The translations under genes were made by a program, and so were the position numbers. The notes beneath the pieces were generated by a model. The model was not told the DNA's origin. It did not search any database and worked only from the letters and a program-made list of their open reading frames with translations. Below are positions 45,037 to 53,679 of a stretch of DNA of 64,000 nucleotides, in pieces; position 1 is the first letter of the stretch; each line of letters opens with the position of its first letter. The stretch comes from Weizmannia faecalis (lineage in GTDB: Bacteria > Bacillota > Bacilli > Bacillales > Bacillaceae_C). The stretch lies in assembly GCF_018101145.1 (NCBI RefSeq), contig NZ_JAGQEI010000003.1. One strand, 5' to 3'.

Positions 45037-45415
45037 ACTAGGGTTTGCTGAACGGATCTGATTTTGGCTTACATCCCATTTGTCAGCAAGCTCTGCCTTA
45101 ATATATAAAAGAATACATCGGCGAAAATACTTGGTTATTCTTTATGCATTCAATCAGCTTTCAAATGCAAAGTTCTTTTAGTATTTTCTATATAACCCTT
45201 GCATTGAATATTTACTAAAGCCCTTCAAGTTTTTGCTAAGTCTAAGAGAATGTAAAATATTTTGTGTAAATGAATAAGTGAAGGTGAACTAGGGCGAAGC
45301 GGCCTCCGATAATGGGGGCCGCCCCAGTACAGATAAATCAATATGCGTGTGCCCTGTCACCGCTTGAAAATATCCCCCCTTTGAAAATGAGGGGGGATAT
45401 AGAAGAAAAACCGGG
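45037..45415. other. Intergenic region between convergent operons
   Basis: 379 bp without a gene. It contains a GCGGCC/GGCCGC hairpin near 45299-45325 and the symporter terminator at 45370-45400. Confidence 0.55.
45370..45400 (-). terminator. Terminator of the minus-strand symporter operon
   Basis: A perfect 11-bp stem ATATCCCCCCT/AGGGGGGATAT around 9 nt, followed on the minus strand by ATTTTC, 16 bp after the symporter stop. Confidence 0.75.
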
Positions 45416-46765
45416 TTATACTGTTTCTGCCGATTGAGAGTTAAAGATTTGACGGCGGCGCTCCAGTTCGATACTCATTTTTTCCCGTTGTTGGTCCAGT
45501 TTATAGAAACAGGTCGTGATGCCGATAAGCAGGCAGATCAACATGGGAATCCATATAAATGAAGCTTCAATATATTTTAAAGCAGTCGGGGTTTGTGTTG
45601 CGTTCGGGACATAGCCGCCCATTTTTAAGAATATCCCGATCAGCGCGCTTGCCAGTCCCATGCTTAATTTCACACAAAAACCCTGGAAAGCAGCAATCAT
45701 ACCGGATATGCTTCTTTTTTTCTGATACTCCGAGTAGTCGATGACATCTGGTTGGATGGCAAATGTTGTCCCAAAAATGCCGTATATTCCAAGACCCGTT
45801 ACGGCTAACCCGGCAATCAGTACAACTGGGAATGCGCTTCCAAAGTAGATCATTAAATCGCCGATAATGTAAATCGCTGTGCTTAACAGCAAACAAGCCC
45901 TTTTTGATATTTTTTTCTGCAAAAATGGAAGAACGATCAGCATGGGCAGGCCGGACAAAATACCGAAAAGCCCTACAAAAGTTAACCAGCTGGAACGTCC
46001 CAGATTATAGGTAAAATAATAGATGACCGTGGTATTCCGGATCACAAATAATGCAAAGTAAAGAAAGTTCAAGATAAAGAACAGGATGCTCTGGCCGGTT
46101 AATCCTTTTAGATCCTCCAAAAACGAATGTTTTTCCTGTTTGACAGCCGGGGGTACAACTTCTTCTGTGTTCATAAAGGTAATCACAAATATCAATAAGG
46201 CGAGAACAGCATATAACGACATCGTAATGAGAAAGCCTTTTTGTGTGCTTCCCTGCCCGAACAGGTTTACAAGTGGTGTTGTAATGGACATCACCAATGC
46301 TGTTCCCAATAAAGCGCAAATCATTCTGGTCGTTACAAGCCAGTTTCGTTCATGTACGTCTGAAGTCAGTCTTGGAACGATCGTGTTTAACGGAATATTG
46401 ACAACGGTATATGCGATATTCAGCAAAGTAAACGTCACATAGGCCCAGACCAATTTTCCAGTCATTCCGGTATCCGGCACGATAAACGTAAGGATGGTAA
46501 AAACAGTAAATGGAACAGCTCCGATGATAAAATAAGGCCTCCCCTGGCCCCATCTCGTATGGGTCCGGTCAACGATCAATCCCATTCCGGTATCCGCAAA
46601 TGCATCGATAATTTTCGTGACGAGCATTAATGTGCCGGCAGCGGCTGCTGTAATGCCAAAGACGTCCGTATAGAAAAACATCAGATAAGATGCCATTGTC
46701 CCAAACACAAGGTTACAACCTAAATCTCCTACACCATACCCCATTCTTTTTTTCCATTTCTCCAT
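45416..46765 (-). CDS. GPH-family sugar:cation symporter
   Basis: A 449-residue MFS-like transporter of the glycoside-pentoside-hexuronide family with 12 hydrophobic segments. Family blocks are GYGVGDLGCNLVFGTM at the N-terminus, MGLIVDRTHTRWGQGRPYFIIGA after TM2, PDVIDYSEYQKKRSISGMIAAFQGF near 345-367 and LDQQREKMSIELERRR in the C-tail. It imports a pentoside or related sugar with Na+ or H+. It is the last gene of a minus-strand operon behind an FGGY kinase and a broken SDR gene. The substrate cannot be told from sequence. Confidence 0.92.
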   Translation of the reverse strand: MEKWKKRMGYGVGDLGCNLVFGTMASYLMFFYTDVFGITAAAAGTLMLVTKIIDAFADTGMGLIVDRTHTRWGQGRPYFIIGAVPFTVFTILTFIVPDTGMTGKLVWAYVTFTLLNIAYTVVNIPLNTIVPRLTSDVHERNWLVTTRMICALLGTALVMSITTPLVNLFGQGSTQKGFLITMSLYAVLALLIFVITFMNTEEVVPPAVKQEKHSFLEDLKGLTGQSILFFILNFLYFALFVIRNTTVIYYFTYNLGRSSWLTFVGLFGILSGLPMLIVLPFLQKKISKRACLLLSTAIYIIGDLMIYFGSAFPVVLIAGLAVTGLGIYGIFGTTFAIQPDVIDYSEYQKKRSISGMIAAFQGFCVKLSMGLASALIGIFLKMGGYVPNATQTPTALKYIEASFIWIPMLICLLIGITTCFYKLDQQREKMSIELERRRQIFNSQSAETV

Positions 46766-46882
46766 TTAACTCACATCCCCTTTTTTGAATTTCCGTTGGG
46801 CCGCTGTATCGTAATGGCGCCACAACTGGACATGATGGCGAGGCTGGAAAACCAGCCAATAAGCAAATCATGTCCGCTCTGT

Positions 46883-48421
46883 CTATCTTGTTGGTGATTC
46901 AACAAGGCGGGATATCGCTTTCATATCTTGTTTTAAATGTTGATAGGCAGATTGATAAACTTGATAGCAGGCATTATATTTTTCATGGTTTTCCGGATTT
47001 GGCAGGATTTTTTCATCTAACACTTGCCATTTTTTTACGTCGTTGTAACTTAAAAGTCCTGTTCCGATTCCGGCAAGAATTACATCCCCCATATTGGCTT
47101 CAACATCATGGAGCGGGCAAATGACAGGGTAGCCGGTTACGTCCGCAAAAATTTGCCGCCAGACTTTAGATTTTGTTACCCCGCCGGCAATGTAGATGGA
47201 ATTCCCCACATTTTCACCAGTTGCTTCCATGGCATTTCTTAAAGAATAGGCAACTGCCTCTAAGAATGCACGATAAAGATGTGCTTTAGTATGGGCGAGC
47301 GAGAGCCCGATAATTGTGCCCTTGGCATCTGAATCCCATATTGGGGCTCTTTCCCCCATAAAATACGGAAGGACGATAAGGCCATTACTGCCGGCAGGAA
47401 TTTTCGATGCCTGTTCATTTAAAATATCATAAGCATTTCTGCCGCCGTGTTTCTCTGCTTCCAATTCAAACTGGCACAGGGTTTGCTTGAACCATTTGAC
47501 GATCGCGCCTGCCGTATTGGCTCCTGCAAAACAATACGATAATCGTTTGGCGTCATATAAATAAGGCCAGACAATCAAACCTTTTCCTTTCGCAGGCTGG
47601 TCGGAGATAAGTGCAGCACACATCGAAGTGCCGATAGAAGCGGCGTAAATGCCGGATTCCAATACCCCCAGCCCGATGTTTGCGGCGCCGCAGTCGATTC
47701 CGCCGGCGATGACGGGCATACCTTCAGAAAGCCCCAGTTCTTCTGCTGCTTTTTTCGTCAATCCGCCAACGATATCCGTTGACTCTACAATCCTTTGCGG
47801 CATCATCGACATAGGAATTCCCATTTGATCCATTAATGTTTTTGACCATGTCCTTGTATTCATGTCAAAGATCCCGCCAATATTGCCTGCCGAAGAATAG
47901 TCAATCGCAATTTCACCAGTCAAATGGTAGATGACGTAATCGTTAGGCGGAAGAAAGAGTTTCGTTTTTTTCCAGTTTTCCGGTTCATGGCGCTTCATCC
48001 ATAAAATTTTTGTGTAGCCGTAATATGGATCTGCCCCGTTATAAGTGATTTCCTGCAAGTTTTCTTCCCCGATATGCTCGAGCACCCATTTCGTTTCTTC
48101 ATCAGCTCTCCTGTCCATCCAGATCATGCAAGGCCTTACAGGTTTCATGTTTTCATCCAGCGGTATGCCGGAACCTCCGTAAAGCCCGCTGATTGCAATC
48201 CCGGCAATCTTTTCTTTTGGAATGCCGGATTTTTGCACCGTGTTGCGGATAGAGGCTTTGGCTGCGTCTAGCCATACGTCCGGCCACTGCTCCGCCCATA
48301 AAGGCCTGGGGGTGATAATGTCATATTCTTGCAAGTCCTGGGCAATCAGATGGCCTTCTGTATCCATCAGCACTGTCTTTGTTCCTGAAGTTCCAATGTC
48401 TGTCCCAAGTAAATAATTCAT
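46883..48421 (-). CDS. FGGY family carbohydrate kinase
   Basis: A 512-residue sugar kinase. It has GTDIGTSGTKTVLMDTEG (phosphate-binding), IAISGLYGGSGIPLD, IWMDRRADEET, AGGIDCGAANIGLG, GANTAGAIVKWFKQ, MGERAPIWDSDAKG and IAGGVTKSKVWRQIFADVTG. Overall it is xylulokinase-like, but the QMHG-type motif of true XylB is replaced by GLYGG, so another ketose or polyol could be the substrate. AAAGGAG precedes ATG 48421. It sits between the SDR pseudogene (upstream) and the GPH symporter gene, which suggests a pathway of uptake, oxidation and phosphorylation of a sugar alcohol. Confidence 0.9.
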   Translation of the reverse strand: MNYLLGTDIGTSGTKTVLMDTEGHLIAQDLQEYDIITPRPLWAEQWPDVWLDAAKASIRNTVQKSGIPKEKIAGIAISGLYGGSGIPLDENMKPVRPCMIWMDRRADEETKWVLEHIGEENLQEITYNGADPYYGYTKILWMKRHEPENWKKTKLFLPPNDYVIYHLTGEIAIDYSSAGNIGGIFDMNTRTWSKTLMDQMGIPMSMMPQRIVESTDIVGGLTKKAAEELGLSEGMPVIAGGIDCGAANIGLGVLESGIYAASIGTSMCAALISDQPAKGKGLIVWPYLYDAKRLSYCFAGANTAGAIVKWFKQTLCQFELEAEKHGGRNAYDILNEQASKIPAGSNGLIVLPYFMGERAPIWDSDAKGTIIGLSLAHTKAHLYRAFLEAVAYSLRNAMEATGENVGNSIYIAGGVTKSKVWRQIFADVTGYPVICPLHDVEANMGDVILAGIGTGLLSYNDVKKWQVLDEKILPNPENHEKYNACYQVYQSAYQHLKQDMKAISRLVESPTR

Positions 48422-48738
48422 TAAAAATAAACTCCTTTAATAATAGAATCAAAGTTTTGCAGGCATTAAATACAAGTGAAGGCGCCATCTACAATAAAAT
48501 CAGCACCGGTTGTGAAGGTGCTCGTGTCACCTGCAAGGTATACACAAATCGATTGCAATTCTTCCGGCTTTCCCATCCGGTGAAGCGGTGCCATCTTGTT
48601 CCATTGTTCAATTAAGGGCTTCAGGCTTGGTGAATTTAACGGCTTTCCGAAAGAAGTCTCCCATCCTCAAGGAATGTAAAGGTGCGAATCGCACCAATGA
48701 GTAGGTGGGAGATGAATTTCGGTTGGCTTTAGCCAAAG

Positions 48739-48879
48739 TTATTTTTCCAATCCTTTTCTCAACAATTCTAAGATTGCGGCTGTTCTAGTTGGAATCCCAT
48801 TTTCTTTTTGATATTGCTCCAATTTTTCTAATATCGTCTTAGGCATACGAATTTCTACACGTTCTTTCTCTTCTCTCAT
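48739..48879 (-). CDS. Ribbon-helix-helix (CopG/Arc-type) protein inside the IS605 element
   Basis: A 46-residue protein from ATG 48879 after GAGGTGA. It follows the RHH pattern: a beta strand RVEIRMPKTILEKLEQYQKE, then the second helix region TRTAAILELLRKGLEK. Such proteins are DNA-binding repressors or antitoxins. It is transcribed away from tnpB, with 87 bp between them containing a TACATTATAAT-like promoter stretch, so it may repress its own gene and tnpB. It occupies the slot that holds tnpA in the sister element. Confidence 0.8.
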   Translation of the reverse strand: MREEKERVEIRMPKTILEKLEQYQKENGIPTRTAAILELLRKGLEK

Positions 48880-48966
48880 GATTATCACCTCATATTGATT
48901 GTACGGATTTTTTACATTATAATCAATATATACGAAATTTTTCCGCACAAAGTGAGGTGAATTGAT

Positions 48967-50085
48967 ATGGCCAAGCAAAACAAAGCTTTCAAGTTTCGTT
49001 TGTTACCAAACAAAGAACAATCCGCATTATTAGCTAAGACATTTGGTTGTGTTCGCTTTGTCTACAATAAGATGTTAGCTGAACGCAAAGAAACGTATGA
49101 AAAGTTCAAGGATGATAAAGAATTGCTTAAAAAGCAAAAGTTTCCGACTCCTGCAAAATATAAAAGTGAATTTCCATTCCTAAAAGAAGTGGATTCTTTA
49201 GCTTTGGCAAATGCACAAATGAACTTACAGACTGCTTATAAGAATTTCTTTGAAGGAAATGCGGATTTTCCAAAGTTCAAAAAGCGTAAAGCAAAACAAT
49301 CCTATACAACTAATATGGTCAACGGAAATATTAAGCTAGAAAATGGTCATATCAAACTGCCAAAAATCAAAAAGCCAATAAAAATGAAACAGCATAGAGA
49401 GATACCTGCTGATTATAAAATCAAATCTTGCACTATTTCTAAAACAAAGACAGGCAAGTACTACATTTCAATTTTGACAGAATATGAGAAAGATATTCGT
49501 CCAGTTAAAATACAGAAAGTTGTTGGTTTGGATTTTGCTATGGATGGTCTATATGTCGAGAGTGAACAGGGTAAGAAAGCCAATTACCCACGTTACTATC
49601 GGCAAGCCTTAGATAAATTAGCAAAAGCACAACGAATTCTTTCTCGAAGAAAGAAAGGTTCTGCACGTTGGAACAAGCAACGACTAGTAGTGGCTAAGTT
49701 ACATGAGAAAGTGGCGAACCAACGCATGAATTTTCTTCATCATAAGTCAAAAGAATTAGCTTCTAACTTTGATGCTGTCGTGATTGAGGACTTGAACATG
49801 AAAGGGATGTCTCAAGCCCTTCACTTTGGGAAAAGCGTTCATGATAACGGCTGGGGGATGTTCACTACTTTCTTAGCGTATAAGCTAAAAGAACAGGGGA
49901 AACAACTTGTGAAAATTGATAAGTGGTTTCCCTCCACTAAGAAGTGTTCATGTTGCGGCAAGGAAAAAGAAATGCCATTATCTGAACGTGTATATAAATG
50001 TTCTTGCGGCTTTGTATTAGATCGCGATCACAATTCAGCAATCAATATCAAAAATGAGGGATTACGCTTATTAGCGTTATCATAA
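48967..50085 (+). CDS. tnpB: TnpB, RNA-guided nuclease of an IS605-type element
   Basis: A 372-residue full-length TnpB. It has the N-terminal KAFKFRLLPNKEQ...FGCVRFVYNKML region and RuvC residues Asp189 (GLDFAM), Glu274 (IEDLNM) and Asp354 (DRDHNSAINI). The zinc finger is CSCCGKEKEM...YKCSCG at about 319-347. TnpB uses an omega-RNA from the element's right end to cut DNA next to a short TAM equal to the element's target flank, favouring retention of the element. All catalytic residues are present. GAGGTGA precedes ATG 48967. Confidence 0.95.
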   Translation: MAKQNKAFKFRLLPNKEQSALLAKTFGCVRFVYNKMLAERKETYEKFKDDKELLKKQKFPTPAKYKSEFPFLKEVDSLALANAQMNLQTAYKNFFEGNADFPKFKKRKAKQSYTTNMVNGNIKLENGHIKLPKIKKPIKMKQHREIPADYKIKSCTISKTKTGKYYISILTEYEKDIRPVKIQKVVGLDFAMDGLYVESEQGKKANYPRYYRQALDKLAKAQRILSRRKKGSARWNKQRLVVAKLHEKVANQRMNFLHHKSKELASNFDAVVIEDLNMKGMSQALHFGKSVHDNGWGMFTTFLAYKLKEQGKQLVKIDKWFPSTKKCSCCGKEKEMPLSERVYKCSCGFVLDRDHNSAINIKNEGLRLLALS

Positions 50086-50208
50086 GTAACAAAACTCTTG
50101 GAACAAGAGGGTTAGCTCGGTCAGTTTTCGTTGGCTAGTAAAAGCAACGATAAGTCGAGAAGCCCCCACTTCAATCAAACCGTAAGGTTGATAAGTGGTG
50201 GGTAGTTC
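50086..50208 (+). ncRNA. Omega-RNA (reRNA) scaffold at the IS605 right end
   Basis: The stretch between the tnpB stop and the element's right end is conserved-looking and structured: CTTGGAACAAGAGGG, then a long hairpin around GAAGCCCCCACTTCAATC and GGTTGATAAGTGGTGGG. By family knowledge this is the omega-RNA scaffold (it probably begins inside tnpB), and the guide is the flanking DNA beginning at 50209 (ACTGTCAGTTCTG), which lies in the interrupted SDR gene. Confidence 0.7.
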
Positions 50209-50783
50209 ACTGTCAGTTCTGTGCCCATATATCCCGGGCTGATACAGTTGACCCGCACATTTTTGTCCGCCCATTCAACAGCCAATGATTTCGTCAATTG
50301 GATAACGCCTGCTTTAGAAGCATTGTAGGAGCATTGCGGCTGCGGTACGTTGACAATATGTCCGGACATGGATGCTGTATTGATAATTGAACCGCCGCCT
50401 TGTTGAATCATTACTTTGCCGGCTGCCTGCGCAGTTAAAAAGATCCCCGTAAGGTTCACATCGATGACTTTTTTCCATTGTTCGAAGGCCATTTCTTCAG
50501 CCGGGACATTCAGGCAAATCCCCGCATTGCAAAACGCAACATCAATCCGCCCGAATGCATCCAATATTTTTGTGATCATTGCCTTTACATCCTCTGGTTT
50601 TGTCACATCGGCTTGTACTGCAATGGCCTGGACCGGATGATTTTCTTGCAGTTCTCTGGCGGTTTTTTCTGCTTCTTTTAAATCCACGTCAACAATTGCG
50701 ATGTCTGCACCCGCTTCAGCAAAAGCAGTGGCAACGCTTTTACCAATCCCTCTTGCGCCGCCTGTTACGAAAATCTTTTTTCC

Positions 50784-50948
50784 ATGTATTTAAAAGATGA
50801 AGATTTATACATTCTTCATGAAAAGGTAAACGAGAAGACAGCTTTTCCAAGCGAAGAACCGTTTATCTTTATTAGCCGTTCCAATGAAGACGGTGTGCCG
50901 GTCGGTGCTGCCATACCATTTATCCAATCGTTTCTGGACAGTATTTAA
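50784..50948 (+). pseudogene. Orphan C-terminal gene fragment
   Basis: An open frame of 54 codons ending at TAA 50946-50948 (LKDEDLYILHEKVNEK, ISRSNEDGVPVGAAIPFIQSF) with protein-like composition but no ribosome binding site. It abuts the truncated start of the SDR gene head to head, so it looks like the end of a larger gene left after a deletion. I do not recognise the family. Confidence 0.4.
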
Positions 50949-50989
50949 CAGAGGCGGCAAATCAAAAACCATGTTGAAAATGCAAGACG

Positions 50990-51019
50990 AAACGGCCTCC
51001 GGATATGGGAGGCCGTTTT
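50990..51019 (+). terminator. Terminator after the orphan fragment
   Basis: AACGGCCTCC/GGAGGCCGTT stem, 6-7 nt loop, then TTAA. It resembles the hairpin at 43032-43060. Confidence 0.75.
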
Positions 51020-51079
51020 AATATGGAAGGAATATGCTTGGGCCTCCTATACAAAAACTTAGGTCCTGCACAGATTCAA

Positions 51080-51126
51080 GGATGTCAAATGTTGTCCCGA
51101 AAAAGCCGTATTTCCAAGACCGGTTA
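51080..51126 (-). pseudogene. Relic of a GPH-symporter gene
   Basis: 47 bp match 45754-45801 in the intact GPH symporter gene with about five mismatches and a one-base gap, in the same orientation. No other part of such a gene is present here. It is probably debris from a paralogous or duplicated transporter gene. Confidence 0.55.
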
Positions 51127-51225
51127 GATAATCAAGAATCCGTTTCCAAATTGATAAAAATCTCTTGATATACATAAGAATGAAAAAACATGGGTATAGG
51201 TCTGTATATAAGGGAGGTTATGGCA

Positions 51226-52365
51226 GTGAAGGCAGTTACATTTCAAGGTGCGAAAGACATACAGGTCAAAGAAGTTGATGATCCGTCATTAAAAAAGCGG
51301 GATGATATTTTAATCAGGATTACCTCAACGGCCATTTGTGGATCTGATTTGCATATTTATAACGGAGCTATGCCGGCGCGCCCGGGATTTGTGATCGGGC
51401 ATGAGCCGATGGGAATCGTTGAAGAGGTTGGCTCGGAAGTCACAAAAGTAAAAAAGGGCGACCGGGTTGTGCTGCCGTTTACGGTTTCGTGCGGGCATTG
51501 CTATTACTGCCAGCATGGGATGGAGTCCCAGTGTGACAACTCGAATCCGAATGAAGAGGTCAACACAGGCGGCTTATTTGGTTATACAGAGCGGTACGGA
51601 GATATTCCGGGCGGGCAGGCTGAGTACCTGCGTGTGCCGTTTGGCAATCAAATGCCGTTTGTGATTCCTGAATCTTGCGAGTTGGAGGATGAGGCACTGC
51701 TATTCTTGTCGGATGTGCTTCCAACGGCATACTGGAGTGTTGAAAATGCCGGTGTGAAGCAGGGAGACACGGTCGTTGTGCTCGGCTGCGGGCCGATCGG
51801 CTTGATGACCCAGAAATTTGCATGGCTGAACGGGGCCAGCAGGGTGATTGCAGTCGACCATGTGCCATACCGGTTAAAGCATGCCAAAAAAATGAATAGA
51901 GTCGAAGTTTATAATTTTAAAGAATACGATGAGATGGGGAAGTATTTACGTGAGATTACCAATGGCGGGGCTGATGTGGTAATCGATTGCGTCGGCATGG
52001 ACGGAAAAAAATCCGCGGTTGAAAAGATCGAGCAAAAACTCAAGTTGCAGGGCGGCACAATCAGCGCGATTCAAATTGCGATGGAAGCGGTCAGGAAGTT
52101 TGGCACTATCCAGCTGACAGGGGTATACGGTTCGGTTTACAATGCATTCCCGCTTGGCAGGCTGTTCGAACGCAATATCACCCTGAAAATGGGACAGGCG
52201 CCGGCTGTACATCTGATGCCGAAACTCTTTCAAGACATTACAGAGAAAAAGTTTGACCCAACTGAAATCATAACCCATAAAATTTCGCTGAATAAAGCAA
52301 GCGAGGCCTATCAATTGTTCAGTGATCATAAAGATGGTTGCATTAAAGTCGTATTAAAACCATAA
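51226..52365 (+). CDS. Zinc-dependent alcohol dehydrogenase (AdhB / formaldehyde-dehydrogenase type)
   Basis: A 379-residue medium-chain dehydrogenase close to B. subtilis AdhB. It has catalytic zinc ligands in ICGSDLH and GHEPMG, a structural zinc cysteine cluster CGHCYYCQHGMESQC near 87-101, and the long insertion FGYTERYGDIPGGQAEYLRVP typical of the glutathione-independent formaldehyde dehydrogenase branch. The NAD-binding VLGCGPIGLMTQKFAW is near 182. GTG 51226 is preferred because GGAGG is 8 nt upstream; ATG 51220 is only 2 nt from it. Single gene with a terminator; substrate unknown. Confidence 0.92.
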   Translation: MKAVTFQGAKDIQVKEVDDPSLKKRDDILIRITSTAICGSDLHIYNGAMPARPGFVIGHEPMGIVEEVGSEVTKVKKGDRVVLPFTVSCGHCYYCQHGMESQCDNSNPNEEVNTGGLFGYTERYGDIPGGQAEYLRVPFGNQMPFVIPESCELEDEALLFLSDVLPTAYWSVENAGVKQGDTVVVLGCGPIGLMTQKFAWLNGASRVIAVDHVPYRLKHAKKMNRVEVYNFKEYDEMGKYLREITNGGADVVIDCVGMDGKKSAVEKIEQKLKLQGGTISAIQIAMEAVRKFGTIQLTGVYGSVYNAFPLGRLFERNITLKMGQAPAVHLMPKLFQDITEKKFDPTEIITHKISLNKASEAYQLFSDHKDGCIKVVLKP

Positions 52366-52412
52366 AAAATGCCGGCTCCGTTTGTTTTTTAGAAGCGGGG
52401 CCGGCATTTTTT
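52366..52412 (+). terminator. Strong terminator after the alcohol dehydrogenase
   Basis: AAAAATGCCGGC / GCCGGCATTTTTT long stem, also with an A-run on the left. Confidence 0.92.
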
Positions 52413-52850
52413 GGGATGTCTGTCAGCGCCCGATTTTGCCGGCAGTTGCCAACAGTATTGGTTTGAAAGTGTACATAAATTGCTCGAACACTGGCGGCTT
52501 AGATTTTATCGTTTTAAGCCATATTTGAGGCAGGGGAAATTGGCCAATTATTGCCAAATACAATAAAATGCAAAACTGCAGGTGAAGATAAGACGGCTGA
52601 AATGCATGGGACATCCGCGATAACTGTAATGCGGTTATTCGGTGATGGCCCAGCGCTCCTGTCTTTATTACTTCAATAACCTAAACTTTTATTCAGGCGG
52701 AAAACTGATTGGCTTGTTTCATAATGATACTGAAAAAAGAGACGCCATAAGGCTTGCTATGAGTGCGTGGATGAAACAAATAAATAGATTGAATTTGAAA
52801 ACGCTTTTCCATAAAATAAAGATAGTAAAAAATGTAAAGGAGCCTCAAAA
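52413..52850 (+). other. Intergenic region before the azoreductase gene
   Basis: 438 bp. The open frame at 52642-52872 overlaps the azoreductase start and has no ribosome binding site, so it is not called. A TTGGC-N8-GCCAA inverted repeat at 52540-52557 has a covarying relative at 43135-43152. No clear promoter is visible. Confidence 0.45.
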
Positions 52851-53471
52851 ATGTCAAAAGTATTGGTTGTAAAAGCCCATCCGTTTTCCGAAGAACACTC
52901 GCGTACAATGAAAGTAACGAATGCTTTTTTAAAGTCTTACCGGGAGCATCATCCGGACGATGAAATAGAGGAAATCCATTTGTATGATATTACCATTCCT
53001 GAAATTGACCGGGACCTGTTGGAAGCGTGGAACCAGTTAAAACAAAGGGTTCCTTTTTACGCATTATCCATTGAACAGCAACACAAAGTGACGTTGTTTG
53101 ATTCTTTTACTGCGAGTTTTTTGGAAAAGGATAAAGTTGTCATTGCCAATCCTTTGTGGAATTTAAGCGTGCCCACCCGTTTAAAAGCATGGATTGATAC
53201 CATTACAGTGGCAGGGAAAACTTTCAAGTACACTGACCATGGATCTGTTGGTTTATTGGAAGGAAAAAAGGCACTGCATATTCAATCAAGCGGAAGTGTC
53301 TACAACGGCAGTGACCCTGCAAGCCAATACGTTAAAACGCTGTTCACTTTCTTGGGCTTTAAAGATTTTCAACAATTATTTGTTGAGGGAATGGACCACT
53401 TTCTTGAACGTGCTGAAGAAATTATGGAGGAAGCGATCAAAAAGGCAGTTGAAATGGGGAAAACTTTTTAA
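52851..53471 (+). CDS. azoR: FMN-dependent NADH-azoreductase
   Basis: A 206-residue flavodoxin-fold quinone and azo-dye reductase. It has VVKAHPFSEEHSRTMKVTNAFLKSYRE at the N-terminus, ANPLWNLSVPTRLKAWID near 104-121 (FMN and dimer contacts), and QSSGSVYNG near 145. It performs two-electron reduction of quinones with NADH. AAAGGAG precedes ATG 52851. In B. subtilis azoR1 is repressed by YodB; a YodB/CatR-like regulator is encoded at 1781-2104, but no matching palindrome is obvious here. Confidence 0.92.
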   Translation: MSKVLVVKAHPFSEEHSRTMKVTNAFLKSYREHHPDDEIEEIHLYDITIPEIDRDLLEAWNQLKQRVPFYALSIEQQHKVTLFDSFTASFLEKDKVVIANPLWNLSVPTRLKAWIDTITVAGKTFKYTDHGSVGLLEGKKALHIQSSGSVYNGSDPASQYVKTLFTFLGFKDFQQLFVEGMDHFLERAEEIMEEAIKKAVEMGKTF

Positions 53472-53679
53472 TGCTGGGCTTCGGTTATTTCGGCTTGCTA
53501 GATACTTGGATTTGACAAGGGTTCTGATCACTTTGCCTGCAAGCTGAACCAACATACAGGCGAACTTGAATCATGCCATTTTTATAAGTGCATGATTCTA
53601 TAATATTGGGGCGGGGCTTGCTGAAAAATCGGATTCCTTCAGCAACCCGGTAAATGTACGGAAAAGAAGACGGTTTAAC

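Larger units (their letters stand above)
48641..50208 (+). mobile_element. IS200/IS605-type element carrying tnpB and a divergent RHH gene, no tnpA
   Basis: About 1568 bp, inserted 3' of TTTAAC (48635-48640) without target duplication. The left end has a nested hairpin: outer TCTCCC.../...GGGAGA arms near 48658-48712 and inner GGTGCGAATCGCACC. The right end has a hairpin at about 50164-50202. It shares the left 100 bp and tnpB with the element at 53680, but tnpA is replaced by a minus-strand ribbon-helix-helix gene. Both ends are intact, so mobilisation by TnpA in trans is possible. Confidence 0.9.
48466..50790 (-). pseudogene. Short-chain dehydrogenase gene broken by an IS605-type element
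   Basis: The C-terminal part (48466-48640) reads LIEQWNKMAPLHRMGKPEEL ... GADFIVDGAFTCI. The N-terminal part (50209-about 50790) reads KKIFVTGGARGIGKS (NAD-binding), CNAGICLN, INTASM and the catalytic YNASKAG. Removing 48641-50208 joins them in frame (...GTELT-V-LNSPS...). The extreme N-terminus is also missing: the frame meets a stop upstream of KKIF at the junction with an unrelated plus-strand fragment. It probably oxidised a polyol for the kinase and symporter encoded downstream. Confidence 0.88.

Noticed and set aside
52642..52872. 76-codon gene upstream of the azoreductase
   Set aside because: It overlaps the azoreductase start in another frame and has no ribosome binding site.
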